Positions 1 to 8,977 are shown, counted from the stretch's first letter. The stretch is DNA of 64,000 nucleotides from JAHQVI01 sp963749875 (GCA_963749875.1 CAVVOX010000004.1:988963-1052962), one strand, 5' to 3'. Made by a program: numbers and translations. Notes: generated by a model from the letters alone, not told the origin.

Positions 1-1
1 C

Positions 2-364
2 ACCTATGGGACGGAGTATGACGCAATGCCGATCAATAACGGGCTGACCCACGCGGAGGGCATGGAACAGCCGGTTCATTACTGGGTTCCTTCCATCGCT
101 CCGTCGGGCTTGACGTTCTATGACGGGCCGGTCCGGGAGTGGCGAGGGACGGCATGGCTCGGCGGACTTGTCGGCCAGGTCCTGGTGCGGCTGACGATCG
201 AGAATGGCCGCGTTATGCGCGAAGAGCGGTTTCTAAAGGATCACCTTGGCCGCATTCGGGATGTGCGGACCGGACCGAACGGCTTCATCTATTTCTCGAC
301 CGATGACGACAAGGGGGAGATTTACCGCGTCGAGCCGAAGCGAAGGCACGCCGTCAGGAGATAG
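2..364 (+). CDS. PQQ-dependent aldose sugar dehydrogenase, C-terminal fragment
   Basis: The reading frame is open from the window edge, so this is the C-terminal part (about 120 residues) of a longer gene; the Met at 26 is internal. Visible family features are YGTEYD, the PSIAPSGLTFYDG stretch, the WRGTAWLGGL blade, and GRIRDVRTGPNGFIYFSTDD near the end, all typical of the soluble YliI/Asd-type glucose/sorbosone dehydrogenase beta-propeller. These enzymes oxidise aldoses in the periplasm with pyrroloquinoline quinone. The catalytic N-terminal blades lie outside the window. The protein ends normally with a basic tail and a TAG stop. Confidence 0.85.
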   Translation, partial: TYGTEYDAMPINNGLTHAEGMEQPVHYWVPSIAPSGLTFYDGPVREWRGTAWLGGLVGQVLVRLTIENGRVMREERFLKDHLGRIRDVRTGPNGFIYFSTDDDKGEIYRVEPKRRHAVRR

Positions 365-699
365 CGCCCGATCTCGGACGGCCGGGCACTGTCTCCAGCG
401 AAAACCGAAGCCCACGAGCGGACTTGGCGGTCTGCAACTTGCCTTTGGCGTTTTTTCGCGGGCCGTTACGTGGCACACTTGGATTATATGCATGTGTTAA
501 TGGGTACTTCCCTGTCGCGGTGCGGGCTGAGCGTCCGCCACGCCGGTGCGGTAGGGAAGGGGAAGGGGCACTAGCGCAATGCGCGTCCGAATGGACGCGG
601 ACAGTTGCGCTAACTTTTTGAAATAGATCAACTTAACCTCGCTCAATTGGAACCAATTAAACGAGGGTTGATCTAGCTTTTGGGGGAGGGGAGAGCGAC
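365..699. other. Intergenic region with a palindromic element
   Basis: About 335 bases separate the sugar dehydrogenase from the ExbB/TonB operon. No convincing gene is seen. The second half is a reverse-oriented copy of the two-stem dispersed element annotated at 573-674. A purine-rich Shine-Dalgarno-like stretch (ggggaggggagag) sits just before the ATG at 700. Confidence 0.6.
573..674 (-). repeat. Dispersed two-stem palindromic element, copy 1 (reverse)
   Basis: This is the reverse complement of the element also found at 3584-3708, 21777-21880 and 21882-22005. One stem is built from GATCAAC...GTTGATC with inner CTCGTTYA/TNAACGAG arms. The second is built from GCGCAAC...GCGTCC against GGACGC...GTTGCGC. 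In this copy the second stem comes first on the + strand. It faces copy 2 across the ExbB-TonB operon. Confidence 0.8.
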
Positions 700-1044
700 A
701 TGCAGTTCATCGATCAGCTTCTGCAATTTCTGAGGCAAGGCCTCGCGGCGATTTTCCGCTTCATCGAGCTCATCTGGCGATGGTCGATCGAACAGATCCT
801 CGGCGTGCCCTGGGACGCGCTCGGCAATCTGCCGCTATGGAAGCAGCTTCTCCTCGTGCTGACGGCGGGCGCCGTGATCTATCTGCTCTATCGTGCGATC
901 CGGGAGCTGCTGGAGGCCGGCGAAAAGGCCCTCGCGGCCTTCGCCACCCTGCTTTCCGTTCTAATCAAAACGCTGCCGCCCGCGCTTCTGGCTGGTCTCG
1001 CCGCCGCTGCCGGGGCGTGGGTCGTGAACAATGTGAGTTTCTAG
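700..1044 (+). CDS. Small membrane protein of unknown function preceding exbB
   Basis: A 114-residue protein with an amphipathic, aromatic N-terminus, a clear membrane helix around residues 48-66 (QLLLVLTAGAVIYLLY) and a second hydrophobic segment near the C-terminus (residues 93-110). A strong purine-rich ribosome site precedes the ATG. No family is recognised. It lies 119 bases upstream of the ExbB-like gene on the same strand, so an accessory role in that membrane complex is possible; this rests only on position. Confidence 0.6.
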   Translation: MQFIDQLLQFLRQGLAAIFRFIELIWRWSIEQILGVPWDALGNLPLWKQLLLVLTAGAVIYLLYRAIRELLEAGEKALAAFATLLSVLIKTLPPALLAGLAAAAGAWVVNNVSF

Positions 1045-1163
1045 ATCTCGCGGACCTTGACGCCATCTGATCCTGCGCAGCGCGCTTCGCGAAGCAAGAT
1101 CGGCCTTGCGGCTGACCGCCAATCTTGATCATATCCGCTCAGATCGAAACCGGCCGGAATCGC

Positions 1164-1808
1164 ATGCAAACGATACTCGTTGAGGAATGGCAGCGGATCT
1201 ACGGGTTCATCGGGCCGGTCGGCGCGGTCCTCGTCGTTCTCTCCGTCATCTCCGCGTTCCTGATCATCCTCAAATTCCTGACGCTGACGGGCGCGGGATT
1301 GGGCCGCACGGCATCGGCCAACGAATTTCTAAGGCGGATGGCTGAGGATGATCGGGAGGCGTTGCAGTTTCTCGAATCCTCCTCCGCCCCCATGGCCCGC
1401 ATTCTGCTTGTCGGCGCCAAGCTTGCGGAGGTCGACGCCCCGCTGCCGCGCATCGAGGCGGATATGCGGGATGCCGCGACCGCCTATTTGCTGAAGCTTT
1501 CGCGGTTCAACCGCACGCTGGAGCTGATCGGGCTAATCGCTCCGCTGCTCGGCCTGCTCGGCACGATCCTCGGCATGATCGACGCCTTTCAGGCCCTCCA
1601 GGACTCCGGCGCGCAGGCCGATCCGGCCGTGCTCGCGGGCGGCATTTGGGAGGCGCTCCTGACGACTGCACTCGGACTGGCGGTTGCGATCCCGGCAATT
1701 GTCGCGTTCAACCTGATCGAGAACCGCATCGACGTGTTCCGGCAGCGCACATCCGCAGTCGTTGGCCGGTTTCTCGCGGCGGTGGAGGGATCGCGGAGCA
1801 TCCTATGA
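1164..1808 (+). CDS. MotA/TolQ/ExbB proton-channel family protein
   Basis: A 214-residue inner membrane protein. Three hydrophobic helices are visible: one near residues 12-40 and a pair in the C-terminal half (LIGLIAPLLGLLGTILGMIDAF and LLTTALGLAVAIPAIVAF), the conserved MotA_ExbB domain. Such proteins form the proton channel that, with ExbD, energises TonB or Tol. The ATG at 1164 is preferred over an upstream TTG at 1125, because the intervening residues look non-conserved. The stop overlaps the next start (ATGA at 1805-1808), implying translational coupling to exbD. Membership of the Exb rather than the Tol branch is inferred from the TonB-like gene downstream. Confidence 0.88.
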   Translation: MQTILVEEWQRIYGFIGPVGAVLVVLSVISAFLIILKFLTLTGAGLGRTASANEFLRRMAEDDREALQFLESSSAPMARILLVGAKLAEVDAPLPRIEADMRDAATAYLLKLSRFNRTLELIGLIAPLLGLLGTILGMIDAFQALQDSGAQADPAVLAGGIWEALLTTALGLAVAIPAIVAFNLIENRIDVFRQRTSAVVGRFLAAVEGSRSIL

Positions 1809-2236
1809 CCGATAGCGCCGGGCCGCTCTTCGACATCCCCGCACGCCGCAGGCGCACGGGTATGTCGCTTGCGCCACTGATCGATGTGACGTTCATCCTC
1901 CTGATCTTCTTCATGCTGGTCACGCAATTCCAGCGTTTCGCACCGGTCGATGTGACGCTCGGAGATGCTCGCGATTTCCCGGCCGTCCAGCCGCCCGGCG
2001 AGGCGGGCGCAGCGAACAGGCTTCGCATCGGCATCGGTGCTGACGGCGCGATCCGCTTGCCGGGGCGACCCGCAATCGCATTGGACGAGCTTGCCGGCGT
2101 CCTGCCCCGGGAGGTCAGGCGCGTGCGCGGCAGGAGGCGCGGACAGCCGGTGATCGCCATTGCGCCCCAGCCGGCGGTGCCGCTACAGCTTCTGCTGGAT
2201 GTGCTCGGCGTGGTGCAGCAGAATTCCCTCGGTTGA
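1805..2236 (+). CDS. ExbD/TolR family biopolymer transport protein (first copy)
   Basis: A 143-residue protein with a short cytoplasmic N-terminus, one membrane helix containing the family Asp (LIDVTFILLIFFML, residues 25-38) and a periplasmic domain. ExbD/TolR subunits use this Asp for proton-driven conformational coupling to TonB. The start overlaps the exbB stop by four bases. The periplasmic domain is Arg/Gly/Pro-rich (RRVRGRRRG), and this copy differs clearly from the second ExbD just downstream, so the two probably form a heteromeric pair. Confidence 0.88.
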   Translation: MTDSAGPLFDIPARRRRTGMSLAPLIDVTFILLIFFMLVTQFQRFAPVDVTLGDARDFPAVQPPGEAGAANRLRIGIGADGAIRLPGRPAIALDELAGVLPREVRRVRGRRRGQPVIAIAPQPAVPLQLLLDVLGVVQQNSLG

Positions 2237-2278
2237 AACGCAGATCGTGGTTCCGGGAGCGGACGGAGAGGCGCCAAG

Positions 2279-2725
2279 GTGAAACGCAGGCGCAAATACC
2301 GGCTCGGCCTGGGTGCGGATTCACTCGATGCCGAGGCGCGCGGCGGGGACCGTCACGACCGGCTGATCCCGATGATCAATATCGTCTTCCTGCTATTGAC
2401 CTTCTTCCTGATCGCCGGGACCATGCGTCTCGGCGAAGCGCTCCGAATCGAGCCGCCTCGGGTCGCAACGGGCGGCAACATCGCACGGCGAAGCCCGGTC
2501 TTGAGCGTTGAAGCGAATGGCGCGCTGCACTTCCAGGGCGAGACGATGGGGAGGGAGCAGGCCATTGCAGCAATCAAGGAGGCGATCACTGACAGATCCG
2601 GCGAACAGCTTCACATCAAAGCAGACCGGCAGACGCCGGCATCGATTATCCTGCCGCTCGTGCAGGAGTTGGAGAAAGAGGGAGTTCACCGCGTTCGCTT
2701 GATCGCGGTGAAGAAGGGAGAATAA
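2279..2725 (+). CDS. ExbD/TolR family biopolymer transport protein (second copy)
   Basis: A 148-residue ExbD-like protein beginning at GTG (2279) behind a GGAGAG-type ribosome site. The single helix with the family Asp position occupied by Asn (LIPMINIVFLLLTFFLIAG) is followed by a periplasmic domain ending in a typical SIILPLVQELEKEGVHRVRLI segment. The usual proton-carrying Asp (D in LIDV) appears as N here (MINI). If so, only the first ExbD carries the canonical acid, which would make the two copies functionally unequal. It sits 42 bases after the first ExbD and 17 bases before the TonB gene. Confidence 0.85.
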   Translation: MKRRRKYRLGLGADSLDAEARGGDRHDRLIPMINIVFLLLTFFLIAGTMRLGEALRIEPPRVATGGNIARRSPVLSVEANGALHFQGETMGREQAIAAIKEAITDRSGEQLHIKADRQTPASIILPLVQELEKEGVHRVRLIAVKKGE

Positions 2726-2742
2726 TAAGGGGGACGTCACCG

Positions 2743-3579
2743 ATGAGGTTGCCGCCCAGACTGCGTTTGACCGAAGCGCTGAGCGCAGCGCTTGCGCTGA
2801 CGCTTCATGCGGGCGCGTTCTATCTATTGCTGGATGAGATGCGACAGCCGGGCGCGACCGACATTCCCACGGCGGCGATCAGCCTCAATCTGACCCATAC
2901 GCGGATTCTGGATTCGGTCCCGGCCCCCACCGACAACACGCAAGCCGATTCTGGCGATGCCGTCGGCCAACCGGGAAATGCTGCGGCTGGACAGCCCGAG
3001 ACGGAGGATGCGGCCCGTCTCGCCGCTGAAGAGGCGGCAAAGCGTAAGGCCGAAGAGGAGGCGCGCGCCAAGGTTGAAGCCGACCGCCGGGCGAAGGCCG
3101 AAGCGCGGGAAAAGGCGGCGGAAGAAGCCAGGCAAAAGGCTGAAGAGAAACGCCGCCGCTCGGCCAAGGCGAAAAAGCGCAGGGAAGAAGCCGAAAAGAA
3201 GCGGCCCGCGCAGGCTGAGCGCTCGGCCACGGGAGGCGCTCGATCCCGCTCGGCGGCGCGCCGTAAGCAGGCCACGTCAGCTGCGCATGTTTCCGCAAGC
3301 GCCGGCCAGATGCTGAATTACCAGGCAAAGGTGCGGGCGCATATTGCGAGCCACCGGCCGCGCAGCATCCCGGGCAGATCCGGGATCGTTCATGTCGCCT
3401 TCGGCCTGTCGAAATCGGGAAAACTCACCCGGCTGAAGTTCCTCCGCTCCAGCGGCGATCGCGTTCTCGACGAGGCCGTGACCTCCGCCTTGCGCCGGGC
3501 CGTTCCTTTCCCCCGCGCCCCGAAAGGGTCGACCTCGGCGCAGCGCTATTTCGATATGCCGTTCACATTCAACGAATGA
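2743..3579 (+). CDS. TonB/TolA-like energy transducer
   Basis: A 278-residue protein with an N-terminal membrane anchor (residues 10-28), a long Ala/Glu/Lys/Arg-rich helical spacer (about residues 85-175) and a C-terminal TonB domain (about 190-275; YQAKVRAHIASHRPR, GIVHVAFGLSKSGKL, LDEAVTSALRRAVPFPRAP). This architecture transmits proton-motive force from the ExbB-ExbD channel across the periplasm to outer membrane receptors. The charged spacer resembles TolA more than the proline-rich TonB of enterics, but the C-terminal domain is TonB_C-like. It ends the operon; a dispersed palindrome follows immediately and may act as a terminator. Confidence 0.87.
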   Translation: MRLPPRLRLTEALSAALALTLHAGAFYLLLDEMRQPGATDIPTAAISLNLTHTRILDSVPAPTDNTQADSGDAVGQPGNAAAGQPETEDAARLAAEEAAKRKAEEEARAKVEADRRAKAEAREKAAEEARQKAEEKRRRSAKAKKRREEAEKKRPAQAERSATGGARSRSAARRKQATSAAHVSASAGQMLNYQAKVRAHIASHRPRSIPGRSGIVHVAFGLSKSGKLTRLKFLRSSGDRVLDEAVTSALRRAVPFPRAPKGSTSAQRYFDMPFTFNE

Positions 3580-3583
3580 CCTC

Positions 3584-3708
3584 GATCAACCCTCGTTCAA
3601 GCGGAATTCCTTGAACGAGCTTCAGTTGATCTATTTTAAATGGTTCGCGCAACTGTTCCCGCGTCCATCCCCGCCTTCGCGGGGACATGCTTGGACGCGC
3701 GTTGCGCT
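3584..3708 (+). repeat. Dispersed two-stem palindromic element, copy 2
   Basis: It begins four bases after the TonB stop. Stem 1 is GATCAACCCTCGTTCAA paired with TTGAACGAG...GTTGATC. Stem 2 is GCGCAAC...GCGTCC paired with GGACGCGCGTTGCGC. A third small hairpin, CCCCGCCTTCGCGGGG, fills the loop of stem 2. The orientation is opposite to copy 1, so the pair flanks the ExbB-ExbD-ExbD-TonB operon as inverted copies. Confidence 0.82.
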
Positions 3709-3785
3709 AGATCAATAGTCGAGTTCACAGTCGCTGGTATCTTTGCCGCAAGATTCATACAATTCTCGGTGTTGGGAGGGGCATC

Positions 3786-5945
3786 ATGCGGCCGGATACA
3801 GACACCCAGCTTCAAAGCCGAGCCATGACGACAGATGTGAAGCCGCTCTCGCCATCGACGCCTCTGATTTCGCTGCCGGGCGCCGCCATCGACACCGAGA
3901 CGACCGGCCTTGATCCGCGCCATGCGCGCATTGTGCAGGTCGCGGCAATCAGGGTGAATGGCGGACAGATCGACGAGGAGGGAGCTTATCAGAGCCTCGT
4001 CAATCCCGGCGTTCCTATCCCGCCCCACTCCTCCGCAATTCACGGCATTAAAGACGACGATGTCGGCGGCGCGCCGGTCTTTCAGCGCGCCTGGGAGCAG
4101 TTCGACGCCTTTACCGGTCCGCGGGTGCTGATCGGCTACAGAACCGGCTTCGACATTTCCGTCTTCAAGCGCGAATGCACGCTCGCCGGCATCGATTGGC
4201 CGGACCGCCACTGGCTTTGCGTGCAGGCGCTCTCGCGGCTCGTTTCCTCCGCGCCGCTTGCGGTGGAATCGCTTGAGAGCCTCGCCGATGGGCTGGGCGT
4301 GACGATCAAAGACCGGCACACGGCGTTGGGTGACGCTGTGGCGGCCGCGGGCATTTGGTCGGCCCTCATTCCGCTGCTCCGGCAGAAAGGCATCCGGACG
4401 CTCGGGGAGGCCCTGTCGGCGACCAGCGGATTGCTCAATGACGGCTCGCAGGAGCTCGCCCGCGAGTCGTCCGGGATCGAGGCGGATGCCTCCTCCCTTC
4501 AGCCCGAAAAGCCCCCGGTCCGCATCGACAGCTATGCCTATCGCCGCAGGCTTGTCGATGTGATGAGCGCGCCTCCGGTTTTCGCGCCGGCGGAGATGAC
4601 TTTGAAGGATGCCGTGCGTCTGCTGATCGAGAAACGGGTCAGTTCGGTTCTGGTCGAGGACATTGGGCGGACCGGGATCGTGACCGAACGCGATCTGCTT
4701 CGCGGCTTCGCTTCGGAACGAATGAGAAGCGAGCATGCAAGGCTCGGCGACATTATGAGCTATCCGCTGCATTGCATGGACGCGGACACACATCTTTATC
4801 GCGCGATCGGACGGATGAACCGTCTCGGCGTGCGCCATCTCGCGGTGAGGGACGCAACAGGCCGCATTGTCGGTGTCGTGACACCCCGCAATCTGCTCCG
4901 GGCCCGCGCGAATGAAGCCATTGTTCTTGGCGATCAGATCGAAGCGGTAACGGATGGCGCCGGCCTCGCCGCCGCGCGGGCCAAGCTGCCACTTCTGGCA
5001 AAGGGTCTTCTGGAAGACGGGCTCGACGCCAGGTCCATTTGTGCGGTCGTCAGCGCCGAGCTCTGCAATCTGACGCGGCGCGCGGCGGAGATCGCGGAAC
5101 GCCGGATGGAGTCTGCCGGGCTGGGCAAGCCGCCCGTTCCTTATGCGCTAATGGTTCTCGGCTCCGGCGGCCGCGGCGAGAGCCTGCTGGTCCCCGATCA
5201 GGACAATGCGATTGTCTATGAGCGCGGCAAGCCGGGCGGCCCGGAGGATGAGTGGTTCGCGACGCTCGGCACCCATGTTGCCGATCTGCTCGACGAGGCC
5301 GGCGTTCCCTATTGTCAGGGCGGCATCATGGGCAAGAATGCGGCGTGGCGCAAAGATCGGGAAGGCTGGCTCGCGACCATCGACGAATGGGTGACGAAGT
5401 CGCGTCCGCAGGATCTGCTCAATGTTGATATCTTCTTCGACGGCGTTGGGGTTCACGGGGCGACCGAACTCTCCGACGAGATCTGGCGCTACGCCTATAT
5501 GCGCGCGCATGGGTCGCCGGTTTTCCAAACCCTGCTTACGGAATTGTCGCGCAACTGGCGGTCTCCGCTTGGCCTGTTCGGCAGCTTCCGCACACATAAA
5601 GGCGATCGCACCAACTTGAAGCTCGGTGGGCTGATGCCGATCTTCACCGGCGCGCGGGTTCTCTCGATCAGGCACGAGCTCCTTGCGCGCAGTTGCGCGG
5701 AGCGGTTGCAGGCAGCGGTTGCGGCGGGCGCAATCGGAAGCCACGCCGCCGACAGTGTGATCGCGGCCCATGAAACGATCTTGACGCGGATCCTCGTCCA
5801 GCAGCTTGAGGATATCGACTCCGGCGTGCCGCCTTCGAACCTGGTCGAGACCGGGAAATTGAGCGCGCGTGAAAAACGGGAATTGCGTCAGGCGATCCGG
5901 GACATCGACTTCTTGATGGATGCGATCTCGGAAGGCCGGTTTTGA
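3786..5945 (+). CDS. DnaQ-like exonuclease-CBS-DUF294 nucleotidyltransferase fusion
   Basis: A 719-residue cytoplasmic protein. Residues 32-195 are a DEDD 3'-5' exonuclease domain (AIDTETTGLD with the first two acids; later HTALGDAVAAAGIW). Residues about 259-372 hold two CBS motifs (VSSVLVEDIGRTGIVTERDLL; GVRHLAVRDATGRIVGVVTPRNLL), which bind adenosyl ligands. Residues about 450-715 are DUF294 and its C-terminal partner, with nucleotidyltransferase signature GSGGRGESLLVPDQDNAIV. DUF294-CBS proteins are usually linked to signalling, and the exonuclease fusion occurs in proteobacteria. The start is supported by GGGAGGGG upstream. Neighbours do not specify the pathway. Confidence 0.85.
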   Translation: MRPDTDTQLQSRAMTTDVKPLSPSTPLISLPGAAIDTETTGLDPRHARIVQVAAIRVNGGQIDEEGAYQSLVNPGVPIPPHSSAIHGIKDDDVGGAPVFQRAWEQFDAFTGPRVLIGYRTGFDISVFKRECTLAGIDWPDRHWLCVQALSRLVSSAPLAVESLESLADGLGVTIKDRHTALGDAVAAAGIWSALIPLLRQKGIRTLGEALSATSGLLNDGSQELARESSGIEADASSLQPEKPPVRIDSYAYRRRLVDVMSAPPVFAPAEMTLKDAVRLLIEKRVSSVLVEDIGRTGIVTERDLLRGFASERMRSEHARLGDIMSYPLHCMDADTHLYRAIGRMNRLGVRHLAVRDATGRIVGVVTPRNLLRARANEAIVLGDQIEAVTDGAGLAAARAKLPLLAKGLLEDGLDARSICAVVSAELCNLTRRAAEIAERRMESAGLGKPPVPYALMVLGSGGRGESLLVPDQDNAIVYERGKPGGPEDEWFATLGTHVADLLDEAGVPYCQGGIMGKNAAWRKDREGWLATIDEWVTKSRPQDLLNVDIFFDGVGVHGATELSDEIWRYAYMRAHGSPVFQTLLTELSRNWRSPLGLFGSFRTHKGDRTNLKLGGLMPIFTGARVLSIRHELLARSCAERLQAAVAAGAIGSHAADSVIAAHETILTRILVQQLEDIDSGVPPSNLVETGKLSAREKRELRQAIRDIDFLMDAISEGRF

Positions 5946-5992
5946 TTGGCGCCAGATCAATCTATGCCGAATCGGTCAGGCTTGCGCCGGTT

Positions 5993-6026
5993 TCTCCCTC
6001 TCCCTTGGGAGAGGGCTGGGGAGAGG
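5993..6026. repeat. CCCTCTCCC...GGGAGAGGG palindrome between convergent genes
   Basis: A short hairpin of the same family as the element inside thiC (19411-19504). It lies in the gap between the convergent exonuclease-CBS gene and opgC, where it could serve as a bidirectional transcription terminator. Confidence 0.65.
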
Positions 6027-6110
6027 TCGCTTAGCGGATTCCACAGATCGAGTTTTTAACCTAAGCTGATCCCGCCCCAGCCTGAGCATCGTGGCGGGCG
6101 GGCGACGCAC

Positions 6111-7370
6111 TCATTCGGCCGGCGAGACTTGCGCGCCCGGGGAAAGCTGGCGGGCGTAATCATCGGTATCCTCATACGCGTCGCGGTCCGTGAGGTCGTC
6201 CGCCTGTTCGGTGCCCGCGATGCCCGGCTTGCCTTGCTTCCGCGGGATGCGTGGCTGCTTCCACGGCGTCGATTTGAACCACCCCGCCACATGCGCAACG
6301 GCCACCAGCCCGGCAAAGCCCAGCAGATTGGCAAGCGCTATGGTCATATAGTTATGACCGACGAGATTGAGCAGCGTACCGGCGGTCTGCGCCATTACCA
6401 GACTCGCCAGAAATACGGCGAGCGATTGCTGTCCGACCTTGCGGGCGATATCGACGACGATCCCCCTAAAATGCGTTCCGAGCAGCGTCACAGTGGAATA
6501 GGAAATATAGGCGAGCGCCAGGAAGTGTATGTAGCGGAACAGTCCGAATTCGGTCTTCCGGATCAACGGGAACAGCGCCGATCTGACCTCCTGCAGCCAC
6601 TCGATGGGATAAAGCAGATAGTGCGAGGAGAACGGAACGCTCAGCAGGAGGATTACACCGCAGGCGATCATCCAGTCTTTCCGGACCGGCGGTGTCGGCA
6701 ACCAGCCGCGTATGAACGCAAAGCCGGTAAAAAAGATGAGCTGCCAGCCGAACGGGTTGAAGAACCAGGGCCGATCGCTCCACGGTTCGGCGGGGAGATC
6801 GAGCCAATGCTGGTTCGCGGCGGCCCACAGGACGGCGCAGAAGATAAATGGCGCATAAGGGTGCTGCCAGCGTAGCCACATCACCGCCGGGACCATGAGA
6901 AGGATGGCGAAATACATCGGCAGGATGTCGAAATAATTGGGAACGTAGGTCAGAGTCATCAGTCCGAGAATGCAGTCCCGAATCTTGTCGAAGAAGATGT
7001 GCAGATTCATCGAGCCGGTATAGGAGCCGCCCGTATCGAGCAGATAGTCGATCGCGACGAGCTGGGCGACGATCGTAAGAAACAGGCCGATATGCGCCCA
7101 GTAAACCTGCCAGGCGCGATGGAGTATCCGCGCCGTCCCCATCGCCAGACCCTGCATTTCGAAGATGCGCCCGAAAGCGATCGCGGAGGCCATGCCGGAG
7201 CAGAATACGAAGATTTCCGTCGCATCGGAGAAGCCGAAACGGGCGGGAATCCAGTTCACCCACCAATTGCCCGGCGTATGCGCGATGAAGATGATGAACA
7301 TCGCCACGCCCCGGAAAAAGTCGAGGCGTGGATCGCGATCGCGGGCTGGGGCTTTAGAATGTTCCGGCAT
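6111..7370 (-). CDS. OpgC family membrane acyltransferase
   Basis: A 419-residue integral membrane protein of the OpgC/acyltransferase-3-like family. RLDFFRGVAMFIIFIAHTPG at residues 11-30, the FGFSDATEIFVFCSGM segment, and about ten hydrophobic helices are typical. OpgC proteins succinylate osmoregulated periplasmic glucans in the inner membrane. The start at 7370 is chosen because conserved sequence begins right after it; the longer upstream reading frame is the overlap with the neighbouring gene. The start overlaps the end of the upstream thiamine-diphosphate enzyme by 17 bases, suggesting co-transcription. The C-terminal tail is charged and not conserved. Confidence 0.85.
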   Translation of the reverse strand: MPEHSKAPARDRDPRLDFFRGVAMFIIFIAHTPGNWWVNWIPARFGFSDATEIFVFCSGMASAIAFGRIFEMQGLAMGTARILHRAWQVYWAHIGLFLTIVAQLVAIDYLLDTGGSYTGSMNLHIFFDKIRDCILGLMTLTYVPNYFDILPMYFAILLMVPAVMWLRWQHPYAPFIFCAVLWAAANQHWLDLPAEPWSDRPWFFNPFGWQLIFFTGFAFIRGWLPTPPVRKDWMIACGVILLLSVPFSSHYLLYPIEWLQEVRSALFPLIRKTEFGLFRYIHFLALAYISYSTVTLLGTHFRGIVVDIARKVGQQSLAVFLASLVMAQTAGTLLNLVGHNYMTIALANLLGFAGLVAVAHVAGWFKSTPWKQPRIPRKQGKPGIAGTEQADDLTDRDAYEDTDDYARQLSPGAQVSPAE

Positions 7371-8977
7371 AGTCCTGGACCTGAATCTCGCAAACGATAA
7401 TTGTGAATGCGGCTTCCTGAAGCGCGGCTGAAAGCGCGGCCTCGAAAGCCCCGCGAGAGGCGACGCGCCAGCCCTTGCCGCCGAGCGCGGCAGCCACATC
7501 CTCGAACCTGCTCGGGCCCAGCCGGACGCCCCGGCGTTCCAGATCGGCCTGTGCCTGTTTGAGCTCGATGAGCGCCAGGCTTTCATCCTGAAGGACGACG
7601 ATCACGACCGGCGCGCCTTCATCTCTGAGCGTCGCCAGCTCGCCTAGTCCCATTTCCAGTCCGCCATCGCCGAGCACGGCGATCACGGGCCGATCGGGCT
7701 CGGCGATTTTTGCGCCCGCCGCGAGCGGGATGGCTGCGCCCATCGTGCAGTAACCGGCCGACTGCATGAGACCGAAGGGACGCCGGATCTGCATCTGCTG
7801 GCTGAGAAGGATGCGATGGGCGCCGCTATCGACGGTCAGGAGCGCGCTCTCGGGCAGGCCCTTTTGCAAGGCGTCGAATATGGAATGTGGCCCCCATGCC
7901 TCGCGAGGCGCGAACAGCGCATGCAGCTTTTCCCGCGCCGCCGCCGGCTCGCCATCGGCCCATGGCGTCTGGCCGGTTTCCTCGCCAAGGCGTTGCGCGA
8001 GCGCTTCGAGGAAGCTGCGCGGTGAGGCCTGAACGAGAGCTGTTGCGGCGTGCATGCCGTGATCGGCGGGACAGGCCGTGACTTCCACGATGGCGGCATC
8101 GGCGGCGCAGGGATCGAGCCAGCCCACGCGCATCTCGATCGGGTCGTAGCCGATCAGAAGCACCAGATCGGCGGCTTTGAAAAGCGGCAGCAGCTCCTTG
8201 TCGGCAAGCGGCGAAAGGCCGGCGGCGCCCAATGCCAGCGGATGGGCTTCGTCGACAATCCCCTTCGCCTTGTAGGTGGTCACAAGCGGCGCGCCGGCCC
8301 GCTCCATCAGCTGCCGGAGCGGCTCCCCGGCGCCGTCGCGAACCGCTTCGAGCCCGGCAAGAATGATCGGCCGCCTCGCCTGCCTCAGACGCGCGGCCAT
8401 CTCCTCGACCGCGGCGCTGTCGCCATCGACCTCGACGGCGAGCCTGTTCGGCGGAGCGATCGCAGATCTCGCCATCGGGCGCCGCTTTCGCGGCCGTGTC
8501 CGGCGCGAGCTGCAGGAGGACGGGCCCCATCGGAGCGCGCATCGCGAGCCGCGCCGCGCGGGCGACGGTTCCGGCCGCGCCCTCGGCTTCGAGTTCGAAG
8601 CCCCCTTTGACCAGGGACTGCATCAGCGCGTCATGGTCGAAGATCTGATGCGTATATCGGCCGCGAATCCTGTGCTCGACCACGCCCGACATGACGATCA
8701 GCGGCACATGCTCCTGAGAGGCATCGGCGATGCCGTTCACTGCATTGGCGAGCCCCGGCCCCAATGTTGTGACGAGCAAACCCGGCGCTCCCGTCACGGC
8801 CGACGCGCCGGCGGCCATGATCGCGCCGGCCGTCTCGTGGCGGCACAGCACAAACCGGATCCCGGCTTTCTCCAGAGCGTCGATAAAGGTGATGACCTCG
8901 CCGCCCGGCATGCCGAAAGCGTAACGCACGCCATGGGCGTAGAGAGTCTGTGCGGCAAGGTCGGCAATGCGTGTCAT
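7354..8977 (-). pseudogene. Acetolactate synthase-like thiamine diphosphate enzyme, frameshifted
   Basis: The gene reads from ATG at 8977 through the N-terminal TPP-binding domain (GMPGGEV, the catalytic-type Glu in CRHETAGAIMAAG, TTLGPGLANAVNG), then shifts frame near 8440-8490 and continues through the central domain and the C-terminal TPP/Mg domain (LGDGGLEMGLGEL). The total span is 1,624 bases, one more than a multiple of three, so a net +1 insertion splits an otherwise complete enzyme of about 540 residues. Family members decarboxylate pyruvate or related 2-oxo acids; no small regulatory subunit is nearby, so ilvB function is doubtful. It may be a true pseudogene or a sequencing error; no other damage is seen. 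Confidence 0.8.

Noticed and set aside
3636..4838. 400-codon minus-strand frame opposite the exonuclease-CBS gene
   Set aside because: It runs across the two-stem repeat and the antisense of a well-conserved gene; composition is typical of a GC-rich shadow frame.
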